Positions 1 through 6,854 of a DNA stretch of 15,357 bases are shown here, in pieces. Position 1 is the first letter of the stretch. Each line of letters opens with the position of its first letter. A program made the position numbers and the translations under genes. Source of the stretch: Actinobacteria bacterium UBA2286 (GTDB taxonomy: Bacteria; Actinomycetota; Coriobacteriia; Anaerosomatales; Anaerosomataceae); assembly GCA_002345925.1 (NCBI GenBank), contig DDWM01000049.1:178892-194248 (forward strand), read 5' to 3'. The notes below the pieces were generated by a model. The model did no database searches and was not told where the DNA came from. It saw only the letters and a list, made by a program, of their open reading frames with translations.

Positions 1-677
1 CCGATGTCGAACTTCGGGTAAGTGAGCGTCGGAAGGCCGATCCATGCCGCTTCCATGACGGGCTTGAAGTCGATCATGCCCATCGGGATTGCGATCAGGT
101 AGCCCGCGATGATGCCAAGGAGGATCGGAATGGTGGCCATGAAGCCCTTGAAGTAGCTTGAGAACACGATTGCCGAAGCAAGTGTGGCCAAAGCCAGCAG
201 AAGGTTCTTCATCGCGAAGGCATCGCCGGCTCCCTTGGTTGCCATGCCAACAGCGACTCCGGCAAGGCCGAGGCCGATGACGATGACGACCGCACCTACG
301 AGCGCTGGCGGCAGTACCTTGTTGAGCCAGCTGGTTCCGAAGACTTTGATCAGCATAGCGACCACCACGTACACAAGACCAGCCACCACAAGGCCGCCGA
401 GGGCCTGAGGAATGCCCTTCGTTGTAGCTACGGCGATGATCGGGCCAATGAACGCGAAGGACGACCCGAGGTAGCTCGGGATCTTGCCGCGCGTCAGGAT
501 CAGATACAGGATGGTTCCGGCGCCAGACGTCATGATCGCGACTGATGGGTCGAGGCCCGTCAGGAGCGGTACAAGAACGGTCGCACCGAACATTGCCATC
601 AAGTGCTGGAGCGCCAACGGAATCGCCTGAACCAGCGGCAGTTTCTCGTCAGTTTGGATTACGCGTCGTTCTGCCAC
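1..677 (-). CDS. uraA: Uracil/xanthine permease, NCS2 family (UraA-like), 3' end cut by window edge
   Basis: This encodes the first 225 residues of a nucleobase:cation symporter-2 carrier, an inner-membrane importer of uracil (or possibly xanthine). The sequence shows QHLMAMFGATVLVP at about residues 24-37 and KIPSYLGSSFAFI at about 65-77, both signatures of the UraA branch, followed by long hydrophobic segments. The start is a GTG preceded by a purine-rich GAGGGGG ribosome binding site about five bases upstream; no ATG fits the conserved N-terminus. The gene starts 10 bases after the stop of the purine permease, so the two are almost certainly cotranscribed. The C-terminal half lies outside the window, so intactness cannot be judged. 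Uracil is the most likely substrate from motif similarity, but specificity within NCS2 is hard to read from sequence. Confidence 0.88.
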   Translation of the reverse strand, partial: MAERRVIQTDEKLPLVQAIPLALQHLMAMFGATVLVPLLTGLDPSVAIMTSGAGTILYLILTRGKIPSYLGSSFAFIGPIIAVATTKGIPQALGGLVVAGLVYVVVAMLIKVFGTSWLNKVLPPALVGAVVIVIGLGLAGVAVGMATKGAGDAFAMKNLLLALATLASAIVFSSYFKGFMATIPILLGIIAGYLIAIPMGMIDFKPVMEAAWIGLPTLTYPKFDI

Positions 678-687
678 GTGTCCCCCT

Positions 688-2046
688 CTACCCGACGAGC
701 TTCTGAATGGTGGGCAGGATGAAGCTGATCACGAAAGCAGCGCTGACGATCCACATCAGCCAGTGGACTTCCTTGACTTTGCCGTGAAGGACCTTGATGA
801 GCACGTAGCTGATGAAGCCAAGGCCGATGCCGTAGCTGATGTTGTAGGTCAGCGGGATACCGACGATCGTCAGGAATGCAGGGAATGCTTCTTCGAAGTC
901 GTTCCACGGGATGTCGCGGATGCTACCCATCATCAGGAAGCCGACAACGATCAGTGCACCAGCGGTGATCGGCAGCGCGCCGCCGATCATGGCGATTACC
1001 GGCGTGAAGAACGCGCACAGCGCGAACAAGACGCCGGTGACGATCGGGGTTAGACCGGTGCGGCCACCCTCGGCAACGCCAGCTGCAGACTCGATGTATG
1101 TGGTGATCGAGCTTGCGCCGAAGAGTCCACCAACAGCTGCAGCAGCGGAGTCTACAGCGAGTATGTTGCGGACGCCCTGGATTTTGCCGTCCTTCTCAAC
1201 AAAGCCGGCCTGCTCGCCTACAGAGATGACGGTGCCCATGGTGTCGAAGAAGTCCGTGAGCATGACGGCGAAGACGAACAGAAGAAGCGTGGGAGTGAAC
1301 ACCTGAAGGAGCGCAATCGAGTCCGTGCCCGCAGGGGTCTGGAACGGAGCGAAGAACGTGTCGAAGACCGGCATGGCAAAGAGGTTCCCGGTCGGGAACT
1401 TCGTCACGCCGAAGATCAGCGCGGCGACCGTGGCGACGATGATGCCCCACAGGATATCGCCTTTGATCTTGAGAGCCATGAAAGCGATGATTGCGACAAG
1501 GCCAATGAGCGTTACCCACACAGCCGGCTCGGAGAAGTCGCCGAGTTTGACCAGCGTGTTCGGGTCACCGACGACGATCTTGCCGTCGACGAGGCCGATG
1601 AAGGTGATGAAGAGCCCGATGCCCACGCCGATAGCGCGCTTGAGATCAAGCGGAATGGCGTTCATTACGGCTTCGCGGAGACCGGTCATCACGAGCAGCA
1701 GAATGATGATGCCCTCTACGAAGATGACCGACATGCCGACCTGCCAGGGCACACCGGTTCCGAGGATGATGCTGAAAGCCACAACCGCGTTCAGGCCCAT
1801 GCCTGACGCAAGCGCGAACGGCCTGTTCGCGAAGATACCCATGCATATGCACATCAACGCTGCACCAAGTGTGGTGGCCGTTGCGAGTGCTGGAATCCAA
1901 TCGGCACCGTTCGTTCCGAAGGCAGCCGAGAGTATGCCCGGGTTCACAAAAATGATGTATGCCATCGTCATGAACGTGACGACACCTGCGAGGATCTCAG
2001 TCCTCACATTGGTACCGCGCTCTTTGAATTTGAAGAACTTTTCCAT
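688..2046 (-). CDS. Purine (adenine/guanine/hypoxanthine) permease, AzgA/PbuG-type NCS2 transporter
   Basis: This 452-residue, strongly hydrophobic protein is a full-length member of the AzgA/PbuG/GhxP subgroup, which imports hypoxanthine, guanine or adenine across the cytoplasmic membrane. Visible signatures are the N-terminal RGTNVRTEILAGVVTF (about 10-25), MAYIIFVNPGIL (about 28-39), ASGMGLNA (80-87, where the family usually has APGMGLNA) and TTYIESAAGVAEGGRTGL in the second half. Length matches the family. The ATG start has AAGGG eight bases upstream. The gene follows the Nudix gene after a 161-base leader with a clear hairpin, and precedes the uracil permease by 10 bases. Grouping with dUTPase and ribonucleotide reductase genes suggests salvage feeding dNTP supply. 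The exact base transported is not readable from sequence. Confidence 0.93.
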   Translation of the reverse strand: MEKFFKFKERGTNVRTEILAGVVTFMTMAYIIFVNPGILSAAFGTNGADWIPALATATTLGAALMCICMGIFANRPFALASGMGLNAVVAFSIILGTGVPWQVGMSVIFVEGIIILLLVMTGLREAVMNAIPLDLKRAIGVGIGLFITFIGLVDGKIVVGDPNTLVKLGDFSEPAVWVTLIGLVAIIAFMALKIKGDILWGIIVATVAALIFGVTKFPTGNLFAMPVFDTFFAPFQTPAGTDSIALLQVFTPTLLLFVFAVMLTDFFDTMGTVISVGEQAGFVEKDGKIQGVRNILAVDSAAAAVGGLFGASSITTYIESAAGVAEGGRTGLTPIVTGVLFALCAFFTPVIAMIGGALPITAGALIVVGFLMMGSIRDIPWNDFEEAFPAFLTIVGIPLTYNISYGIGLGFISYVLIKVLHGKVKEVHWLMWIVSAAFVISFILPTIQKLVG

Positions 2047-2207
2047 CTCACCAGCCCTTCCCTAGGTCCTACTTGTCAGTTTCGCACGGTCGCTGTGACC
2101 GCCCCACGGTCACACCTTGTCGACTCATCAGGTTCTCGGCCTCATTCCCCCTTCCGATGCGAGCAATGTCGCAAACCGCGGTGTTATGTGAAGCAGAGGT
2201 TGGTAGG
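2047..2207 (-). promoter_or_regulatory. Structured leader upstream of the purine permease gene
   Basis: This is the 161-base gap between the Nudix gene and the purine permease, the longest non-coding stretch in the left block. Its transcript can form an 8-bp hairpin with a 5-base loop (2094-2114), enclosed by a further GUCG/CGAC pairing (2089-2092 with 2121-2124), and a separate 5-bp UGCGA/UCGCA hairpin nearer the 5' end. No run of U follows the main hairpin, so it is not an ordinary intrinsic terminator. No known purine riboswitch core was recognised, nor a convincing promoter. It may be a regulatory leader or simply a spacer with incidental pairing. Confidence 0.35.
2094..2114 (-). repeat. 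Perfect 8-bp inverted repeat (hairpin) in permease leader
   Basis: TGTGACCG (2094-2101) and CGGTCACA (2107-2114) are exact reverse complements separated by five bases. In the minus-strand transcript the loop reads UGGGG. The repeat lies 48 bases upstream of the permease ATG. It could be an RNA stem-loop or, as DNA, a dyad for a repressor; nothing in the sequence decides between these. Confidence 0.6.
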
Positions 2208-2687
2208 TCATTGAACCGGTCCGCTCTCTGGTGTCCAGATGGCGCCAAGATATGCGGCGGTCGCGTTGAAGCCGTCTCTGTATGCACTCTGAATGTGTTC
2301 CGCGAGAGCCGGGCGCAGATCGATCTCGCCGAGGCGTGTGACCGGGACAAGTTCGATGCCCTCGATCGACGAGTCCAGAGAGTCCGAAAGAAGCGCACCT
2401 CCCGTGACTTCCGCGACGAATGTGATGTTGACCAGATGGCGCCGGCCGTCGGGTGAGATGGTGTCATTGATGAAGACGGGTCGCAGCGGACGGCAGAGGA
2501 GCCCTGTTTCTTCGGAGACCTCGCGAATGAGGGCCTCCTCAAGGGTTTCACCGCCTTCCACTCCCCCTCCGGGAAGCAGGTAGTAAGGCGCGGCAGTACG
2601 ACGCTGGCGAACGAGCAGAATCGCTTCATCCATGACGATGATCGCAGCCACTCGAACGCGGGGGCGGTTAGACGCCCGTGCTGCCAA
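2208..2687 (-). CDS. Nudix hydrolase
   Basis: This small cytosolic Nudix pyrophosphatase has a complete Nudix box at about residues 41-63 (G-x5-E, then REVSEETGL), carrying the metal-binding glutamates. Members cleave nucleoside diphosphates linked to another moiety; several clean up oxidised or non-canonical dNTPs, but others act on sugar nucleotides or RNA caps. The chosen start is a TTG with GGGGAGG six bases upstream, giving 159 residues and a 20-base overlap with the end of dut. An upstream TTG/ATG pair at 2717/2714 would give 169 or 168 residues but has a weak binding site, and a GTG inside the domain lacks one. Tight coupling to dut suggests nucleotide-pool sanitation, which is inference; the substrate is unknown. 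Confidence 0.85.
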   Translation of the reverse strand: MAARASNRPRVRVAAIIVMDEAILLVRQRRTAAPYYLLPGGGVEGGETLEEALIREVSEETGLLCRPLRPVFINDTISPDGRRHLVNITFVAEVTGGALLSDSLDSSIEGIELVPVTRLGEIDLRPALAEHIQSAYRDGFNATAAYLGAIWTPESGPVQ

Positions 2688-3105
2688 AGCCGCCCTCCCC
2701 TCGTGCGGTTTCATCAAGCTCGGTCACGATGGCCAGCTCAACATGCTCAACGCGCTGAATCACGAGCTGGGCGATTTTGTCGCCCCGGTTGATCGAGATG
2801 GGAGTCGAAGGATCCAGGTTGATAGCGATCACCTTGATCTCACCGCGGTAGTGGCTGTCGATCAAACCAGGTGTGTTCACCAGGCTGAGTCCCTGCTTGA
2901 TTGCGAGGCCGCTTCTCGGCTGAACGAAACCTGCGTGACCCCCGGGAATCGCAACGGCTATTCCGGTGGCGATCAGCGCTCGCTGAAACGGCGCAAGGAC
3001 ACACGACTCGGCAGCGTATAAGTCCAGACCGGCGTCGCCTTCATGCGCGTATGCCGGAAGCGGAAGACCAGCATCGAGCTGACGGATTTCCATGTTCAGT
3101 TTCAT
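2668..3105 (-). CDS. dut: Deoxyuridine 5'-triphosphate nucleotidohydrolase (dUTPase)
   Basis: This 145-residue protein is a trimeric-type dUTPase, which hydrolyses dUTP to dUMP and pyrophosphate, keeping uracil out of DNA and feeding dTMP synthesis. All five family motifs are visible: AGLDLYA (25-31), PRSGLA (63-68), GLIDSHYRGEI (80-90, with the catalytic Asp83 and the base-stacking Tyr86), RGDKIAQL (107-114), and the glycine-rich C-terminal arm RGEGGFGSTG (135-144). The ATG is taken because it overlaps the nrdG stop as ATGA and has GAGG just upstream; a second ATG four codons on is possible. A longer open frame upstream is only nrdG sequence read out of phase. The overlap at both ends implies translational coupling within the nucleotide operon. 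Confidence 0.96.
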   Translation of the reverse strand: MKLNMEIRQLDAGLPLPAYAHEGDAGLDLYAAESCVLAPFQRALIATGIAVAIPGGHAGFVQPRSGLAIKQGLSLVNTPGLIDSHYRGEIKVIAINLDPSTPISINRGDKIAQLVIQRVEHVELAIVTELDETARGEGGFGSTGV

Positions 3106-3833
3106 GCACCTCGCACTGTCGTCGGGAGATAACGGCAACAACTGGATGCGGTCTCGTGCAGCGCATCGGGGTTGAACGGAAGGACTGCCGAGGCTCGCGG
3201 GTCGAGCGTCGTCGTCGGCACGAACTGCTGCAGGGCGTAACGATCTCCACCCTCTACAGCGCGTGCGATGTCCTCAAGATCTTCGAGTGAGACGGCACCG
3301 GGGTAGACGGTCGTACGGAACTCGTGGGCGACGCCGCTGTCTATGATTATCTCGACCGACTCCGCAACGTTGGCACCGGATTCTGCAACGCCTGTCAGAG
3401 CCGCGTACCGCGCAAATGGCGTCTTGATGTCGAGAGCGACGTACGAGATAAGACCCTCGGAAAGCAGAGACCTGAGTACGTCAGGATGGTTGCCATTTGT
3501 GTCGAGCTTGACCGGGATTTCCATCCTGGCGAAAGTCCGAAGCATCTCTGGGAGCCCCGGGTCCAAGGTCGGCTCGCCGCCAGTGATCACAACACCGTCG
3601 AGCCAGTGACGCTTGGCTTCTAGGTGAGCAAGGAGGATGTTCCAGTCCGCGGATGCGTCTGGCACCGACACTAGTGCTTCGTTATGGCAGAACGGACACC
3701 GGAAATCGCATCCGCCGAGGAAGACCGTGGCTGACAGACGGCCGGGCCAGTCCAGCATCCCTGAAGGGAGCCAGCCAACGAGGCGCTTTGTTGGTGTGGT
3801 CAACTCTATGTCGTTCGTCTGTCGAACACTCAC
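3102..3833 (-). CDS. nrdG: Anaerobic ribonucleoside-triphosphate reductase activating protein (radical SAM)
   Basis: This 243-residue radical-SAM enzyme uses a [4Fe-4S] cluster and S-adenosylmethionine to install the glycyl radical on NrdD. The cluster ligands are seen as C-DFR-C-PF-C (Cys42, Cys46, Cys49), and the SAM-binding glycine motif follows as GGEPTL (about 85-90). The protein is longer than the E. coli NrdG of about 154 residues and resembles the longer NrdG2-type activases. Translation starts at a GTG with GAAGGG upstream, 11 bases after the redoxin stop; its stop overlaps the dut start by four bases. Placement two genes after nrdD identifies NrdD as its partner. Another glycyl-radical activase role is possible on sequence alone, but no other glycyl-radical enzyme lies nearby. 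Confidence 0.92.
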   Translation of the reverse strand: MSVRQTNDIELTTPTKRLVGWLPSGMLDWPGRLSATVFLGGCDFRCPFCHNEALVSVPDASADWNILLAHLEAKRHWLDGVVITGGEPTLDPGLPEMLRTFARMEIPVKLDTNGNHPDVLRSLLSEGLISYVALDIKTPFARYAALTGVAESGANVAESVEIIIDSGVAHEFRTTVYPGAVSLEDLEDIARAVEGGDRYALQQFVPTTTLDPRASAVLPFNPDALHETASSCCRYLPTTVRGA

Positions 3834-3844
3834 GCAGGTACCCT

Positions 3845-4090
3845 TCAGTTTGCGAGAAGCGTGTGGAGCTCAGAAGCCATCGGAGCCTCTCCGCGCCAAG
3901 CGGCAACCTCTTTGCCGGCGGAGTCGAGAACGAGCACAGTCGGCGTTGCCATGATGCCGTAGAAAGATGCCTCGGCCAGTCCGTCGATCGAACCGACATC
4001 GTAGATGGTGAGATTCTGCAAACCCTCGCACGCCTGCTTGGCGGCCGGGCAGCGCGAGCAGTCCTGTTTGACGAACAGCTTCACTTCCAT
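3845..4090 (-). CDS. Small thioredoxin/glutaredoxin-fold redoxin in anaerobic RNR operon
   Basis: This 81-residue protein has a CSRC active site (Cys11-Cys14) after the first strand and an ATP-T motif with the expected cis-proline (Pro50), which defines a minimal thioredoxin-fold redoxin. It sits 18 bases after nrdD and 11 before nrdG. Class III reductases need an electron donor: formate in the E. coli type, or a thioredoxin/NrdH-like protein in other types such as those studied in Neisseria bacilliformis and Methanosarcina barkeri. The position therefore suggests, by inference, that this is the NrdD reductant. The ATG with GGGAG five bases upstream is preferred over a GTG four codons earlier. 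A general redoxin role cannot be excluded; Cys21 is an extra cysteine. Confidence 0.86.
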   Translation of the reverse strand: MEVKLFVKQDCSRCPAAKQACEGLQNLTIYDVGSIDGLAEASFYGIMATPTVLVLDSAGKEVAAWRGEAPMASELHTLLAN

Positions 4091-4108
4091 TTGAACTCCC
4101 ACCTCTGC

Positions 4109-6241
4109 CTACGCCGAGACTATTTGAGAATCTGACAGATCAGTTCGCACGCGGTCGTAAAGCTCTCCGACCTTGCTCTTGTTCCAGGTCTGCACTTTGC
4201 TGAAGTAACCCACGATACGGGTGACCCCGTACACATCCATCGAGCCGCAAAGTGGGCATTGCGACTTCAGGCCTCGGCTAGTGCGGCTGCACGATTCGCA
4301 GACGGTGAACTCGGGGCTGAATGCGACTTGGGAGCACTGGGTGTTGCGGAAGGTCTTCTCCACGAACGACCGGATCGCAGACGCGTCTGGTTCATGCTCG
4401 CCAAGCCAGACGTGGACGATCGCGCCGGCTTCGATGAGTGGGTGGAACCGCGACTGCTTCTCGACGCGGGTGATGTAGTCTATTGGCGCATCGGCCGCGA
4501 GGTGAATCGAGTTGGTGTAGTAGTAGTTGGTGCTGTTGACGTCGCCCTTGACGACGGAGGCGGTCTGCTCCGGCCAGTACTTCATGTCGAGCTTCGCGAG
4601 GCGATAGCCTGCAGACTCGGCCGGACTCTCCTCGAGGACGAGGTTGATGCCGTAGCGTTCGGACAACTCGCGGCACTTGAGGCTCATGGCCGATATAACC
4701 TTCAACCCGAACCTGAGGGCTTCGTCAGACTCGTGAAGCTGCTGTCCCATGTGTATCTGGACGAGTTCGTTGAGTCCGATCAGGCCAGCAAGATACGTCA
4801 GCCTGTCCATCTTCAGGTACGGCGAACCATCGAGGTTCAAGGTCAGCATCCCCAGAGGCCCATCATCACCGAGGTCGAAGAGGTCCTGGATGAAGGTCCG
4901 CTTCTGAGCGTGTGCTTTGGCGACCAACTCGAGGGTGCGGTTCAGCTCCATGAACAGCGTCTGGTCGTTGCCATGCGCCTTGTATGCGGCGCGCGGCAGG
5001 TTGATCGTGACGTTCTGGAGTGCCGAGAATCGCATCTTCTCCGGCGTCATAGTCTCGCCCAGCTGCTCCTGGCTCAACTTGAGCTTCAGCCTGCAGCACT
5101 GAGAGACGGTTACTTCATCGCCCCTATCAAAGACGAAGTACGTGATTCCTTGCTTGCTCGCAAGTTTGCAGGCGTGGTCAAGGAATTCTTCGTGGCCAGG
5201 GGCACGGAAGAAGTCGTCACTGATGTGAAGCAGCGGCTTCGGGAAGACGAATGTCTTGCCATGTGCGTCTCCACGCATGTAGACGTTGAACATCGCCTTC
5301 AGAAACGCCTGCGCCTCTGGCTCGTACTCGCGGTAGGTCTTGCCTGTGTACTCGCCGCCTGGGCCGATCGCAGGGGTGTCTGCGAAGTGCTTAGGCACGT
5401 TGTAGTACAAGTTGAAATCGGTGAAGACAACCTGGGAGCCGCGCGCGCCTGCAAGCTGATTGAATTCAAAGATCAGCATCTGAGCCAGTTGGTCGAGCTG
5501 GTCGGGCGTCTTGCCCACCAGGAACGGCGCCAAGAAGATGTTGACCGCTTCCCAGCCGACAGCACCGGCGTAGTGAGCCTGCAGTGCGCTTGCCATCTTC
5601 ACCATGTGACCGATGAGGACTTCGGCATGCTTGGCTGGCTTGGACACTGACGTGATGTTTGGGAGGTTTAGGCCGTACTTCTTGATGTACTCGAGGCTGT
5701 GACCGCCGCAATACGGGCGAATGATGAACCCGAGGTCGTGAAGGTGCAAGTCGCCGACATAGTGCGCCTCGGCAACATCGTCCGAGAACACCTTACGAAG
5801 CGCGAACTCCTTCAGGATGGTTTCGGCGAGCGTGAGGTTGATGGACTCCGGGTTGTGCGTGGTGTTGCTGTTCTCTTTGTTCGCATTTGTGATGATCTGC
5901 TCGACGTCCCACATAGGGAGACCGATGTGCGTGTGCTTCTTGAGAGTGGTGGTCAGTCCGCGAGAGAGCAGCTCGAGGTCCACGAATTCGCGGATGATGG
6001 CGGTGGTGACGGTCATCAGGTTGGTTCCGTCGATGCGATCCTCTACGCAAAGCGCGATCTCTTCGGCTAGCCGGGGCTCAATGGCGGTTTCCTTCACAAG
6101 TGACTCGGCAATCCGGGAGCGATCCCAGGTGTCGATCTCCTGTCGAGAAGCCGTCGAGACGAGAAGCGCGATATCCATAGAGTCGGAGCCCTGTGGGGAA
6201 GTTGCAGGTCGAATCACATTGATCACACGTTCAAGCACCAT
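4109..6241 (-). CDS. nrdD: Anaerobic (class III) ribonucleoside-triphosphate reductase
   Basis: This 710-residue glycyl-radical enzyme reduces ribonucleoside triphosphates to dNTPs without oxygen. An N-terminal segment (about 22-100) resembles a degenerate ATP-cone. Candidate catalytic cysteines are Cys178 (in PYCGGH) and the QCCRL pair (Cys382/383), near the positions remembered for E. coli NrdD (175 and 384). The C-terminus has a four-cysteine zinc site (Cys648, 651, 662, 665) followed by RIVGYF with the radical glycine at about Gly678. Length fits the 712-residue E. coli enzyme. The ATG at the upstream end has AGAGGG before it; an internal ATG at 6178 lacks a good site. It follows nrdR by 57 bases and precedes the redoxin and activase, so control by NrdR boxes upstream of nrdR is likely. 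Confidence 0.97.
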   Translation of the reverse strand: MVLERVINVIRPATSPQGSDSMDIALLVSTASRQEIDTWDRSRIAESLVKETAIEPRLAEEIALCVEDRIDGTNLMTVTTAIIREFVDLELLSRGLTTTLKKHTHIGLPMWDVEQIITNANKENSNTTHNPESINLTLAETILKEFALRKVFSDDVAEAHYVGDLHLHDLGFIIRPYCGGHSLEYIKKYGLNLPNITSVSKPAKHAEVLIGHMVKMASALQAHYAGAVGWEAVNIFLAPFLVGKTPDQLDQLAQMLIFEFNQLAGARGSQVVFTDFNLYYNVPKHFADTPAIGPGGEYTGKTYREYEPEAQAFLKAMFNVYMRGDAHGKTFVFPKPLLHISDDFFRAPGHEEFLDHACKLASKQGITYFVFDRGDEVTVSQCCRLKLKLSQEQLGETMTPEKMRFSALQNVTINLPRAAYKAHGNDQTLFMELNRTLELVAKAHAQKRTFIQDLFDLGDDGPLGMLTLNLDGSPYLKMDRLTYLAGLIGLNELVQIHMGQQLHESDEALRFGLKVISAMSLKCRELSERYGINLVLEESPAESAGYRLAKLDMKYWPEQTASVVKGDVNSTNYYYTNSIHLAADAPIDYITRVEKQSRFHPLIEAGAIVHVWLGEHEPDASAIRSFVEKTFRNTQCSQVAFSPEFTVCESCSRTSRGLKSQCPLCGSMDVYGVTRIVGYFSKVQTWNKSKVGELYDRVRTDLSDSQIVSA

Positions 6242-6298
6242 ATCGCGCCCTCTCTTGGTCGTGCCCTCACTTACAAATGCGTGTGCTTACGAGTCCGG

Positions 6299-6742
6299 TC
6301 ACAGCTTCTTGAGCTCCGACGTGAACTCGTCCAAGTCCTGGAATTGCTTGTAGACAGAGGCGAACCTGATGTAGGCCACCTTGTCCAAATCGAGGAGACG
6401 CTTGAGTACCATGTCGCCAAGGTGCTTCGCGCTGACCTCATACGAGAAGGAGTTGTGTAGCTCGCTCTCGATACCGTCAATAAGAGCCTCAAGCTGTTGC
6501 GGTGTAACGTTACGCTTCGCAGAGGCAACGATAAGGCCTCGAAGCAGCTTCGCCCGATCGAACGGCTCCCGGCTGGAGTCACGTTTGACCACAAGCAGAG
6601 GCATTTCTTCGCGGCGCTCGTAGGTTGTGAACCGTTGTTCGCACTGGAGGCATTCTCGGCGACGTCGAATCGCATCTCCCGACTCAGAGACTCGCGAATC
6701 GACCACTTTGGTCTCCGCGTGACCGCAGTACGGACACCGCAT
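6299..6742 (-). CDS. nrdR: Transcriptional repressor NrdR
   Basis: NrdR senses ATP/dATP and represses ribonucleotide reductase genes. The 147-residue protein has the usual two parts: an N-terminal zinc ribbon with CPYC (Cys3, Cys6) and CLQC (Cys31, Cys34), which binds NrdR boxes, and an ATP-cone from about residue 49 to 139. The ATG has a GGGGGTG ribosome binding site six bases upstream. Two NrdR boxes lie immediately upstream, so autoregulation and joint control of the following nrdD operon are likely. The LysM gene lies 112 bases upstream on the same strand, the arrangement also remembered in Mycobacterium tuberculosis (Rv2719c next to Rv2718c). Confidence 0.97.
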   Translation of the reverse strand: MRCPYCGHAETKVVDSRVSESGDAIRRRRECLQCEQRFTTYERREEMPLLVVKRDSSREPFDRAKLLRGLIVASAKRNVTPQQLEALIDGIESELHNSFSYEVSAKHLGDMVLKRLLDLDKVAYIRFASVYKQFQDLDEFTSELKKL

Positions 6743-6749
6743 AGCCGCA

Positions 6750-6765
6750 CCCCCACATCTAGGCT
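6750..6765 (-). promoter_or_regulatory. NrdR box 2 (proximal to nrdR)
   Basis: The core CCACATCTAG (6753-6762) matches the NrdR-box core C-w-A-t-A-T-a-T-w-G at seven of ten positions, so on its own it is a weak match. Its credibility comes from lying exactly 31 bp from the stronger box at 6781, the helical phasing usual for paired NrdR boxes. It is within about eight bases of the nrdR start codon and adjoins the ribosome binding site. Confidence 0.6.
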
Positions 6766-6779
6766 TTTTACGAGCCTAG
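6759..6779 (-). repeat. 7-bp inverted repeat between the NrdR boxes
   Basis: CTAGGCT (6759-6765) and AGCCTAG (6773-6779) are exact reverse complements with a 7-base spacer. In the minus-strand transcript the loop is CGUAAAA. No U-run follows, so it is not a standard terminator. One arm overlaps NrdR box 2 and the other abuts box 1. It could form a stem-loop at the 5' end of the nrdR message or be part of an operator. Confidence 0.55.
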
Positions 6780-6780
6780 C

Positions 6781-6796
6781 ACACAAGATATAGGGC
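6781..6796 (-). promoter_or_regulatory. NrdR box 1 with overlapping -10-like TATATC
   Basis: ACACAAGATATAGGGC matches the remembered consensus acaCwAtATaTwGtgt at 13 of 16 positions. On the minus strand it contains TATATC (6787-6792), a plausible -10 hexamer for an nrdR promoter, though no good -35 was found at 16-18 bases. Binding of NrdR here would cover the promoter of nrdR and the downstream nrdD operon. Confidence 0.75.
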
Positions 6797-6854
6797 TACA
6801 ACGAAGAATTGCGGTTCAGATTAGTTTCTTTAAGAAGAAGGATGAATCCGCGGC

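Noticed and set aside
1325..2065. Plus-strand open frame opposite the purine permease
   Set aside because: Antisense shadow of a conserved membrane protein gene, with no domain recognised and low-complexity composition.
2060..2135. Hammerhead-ribozyme-like core (CUGAUGA followed later by GAAA) in the purine permease leader
   Set aside because: A short stem III with a GUA site can be drawn, but stems I and II do not pair beyond one or two bases, and the competing GUCG/CGAC helix leaves five unpaired bases before GAAA.
2047..2207. Purine, TPP or fluoride riboswitch in the purine permease leader
   Set aside because: Fragments recall ACCUGAU of TPP or CUGAUGA of fluoride elements, but the other conserved segments are missing, and the purine riboswitch core is absent.
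3102..3833. nrdG as the radical-SAM third member of the AmmeMemoRadiSam set
   Set aside because: It is embedded in the nrdD operon, far from the fusion gene, and its motif and neighbours fit a reductase activase.
4259..5650. Long plus-strand open frame (463 codons) opposite nrdD
   Set aside because: It lies entirely antisense to a clearly conserved nrdD. Its translation lacks recognisable domains, and long antisense frames are expected in GC-rich DNA with biased third positions.
6243..6298. NrdR box between nrdR and nrdD
   Set aside because: ACACGCATTTGT has some AT-rich likeness but lacks the central dyad, and no partner box lies 31 bp away.
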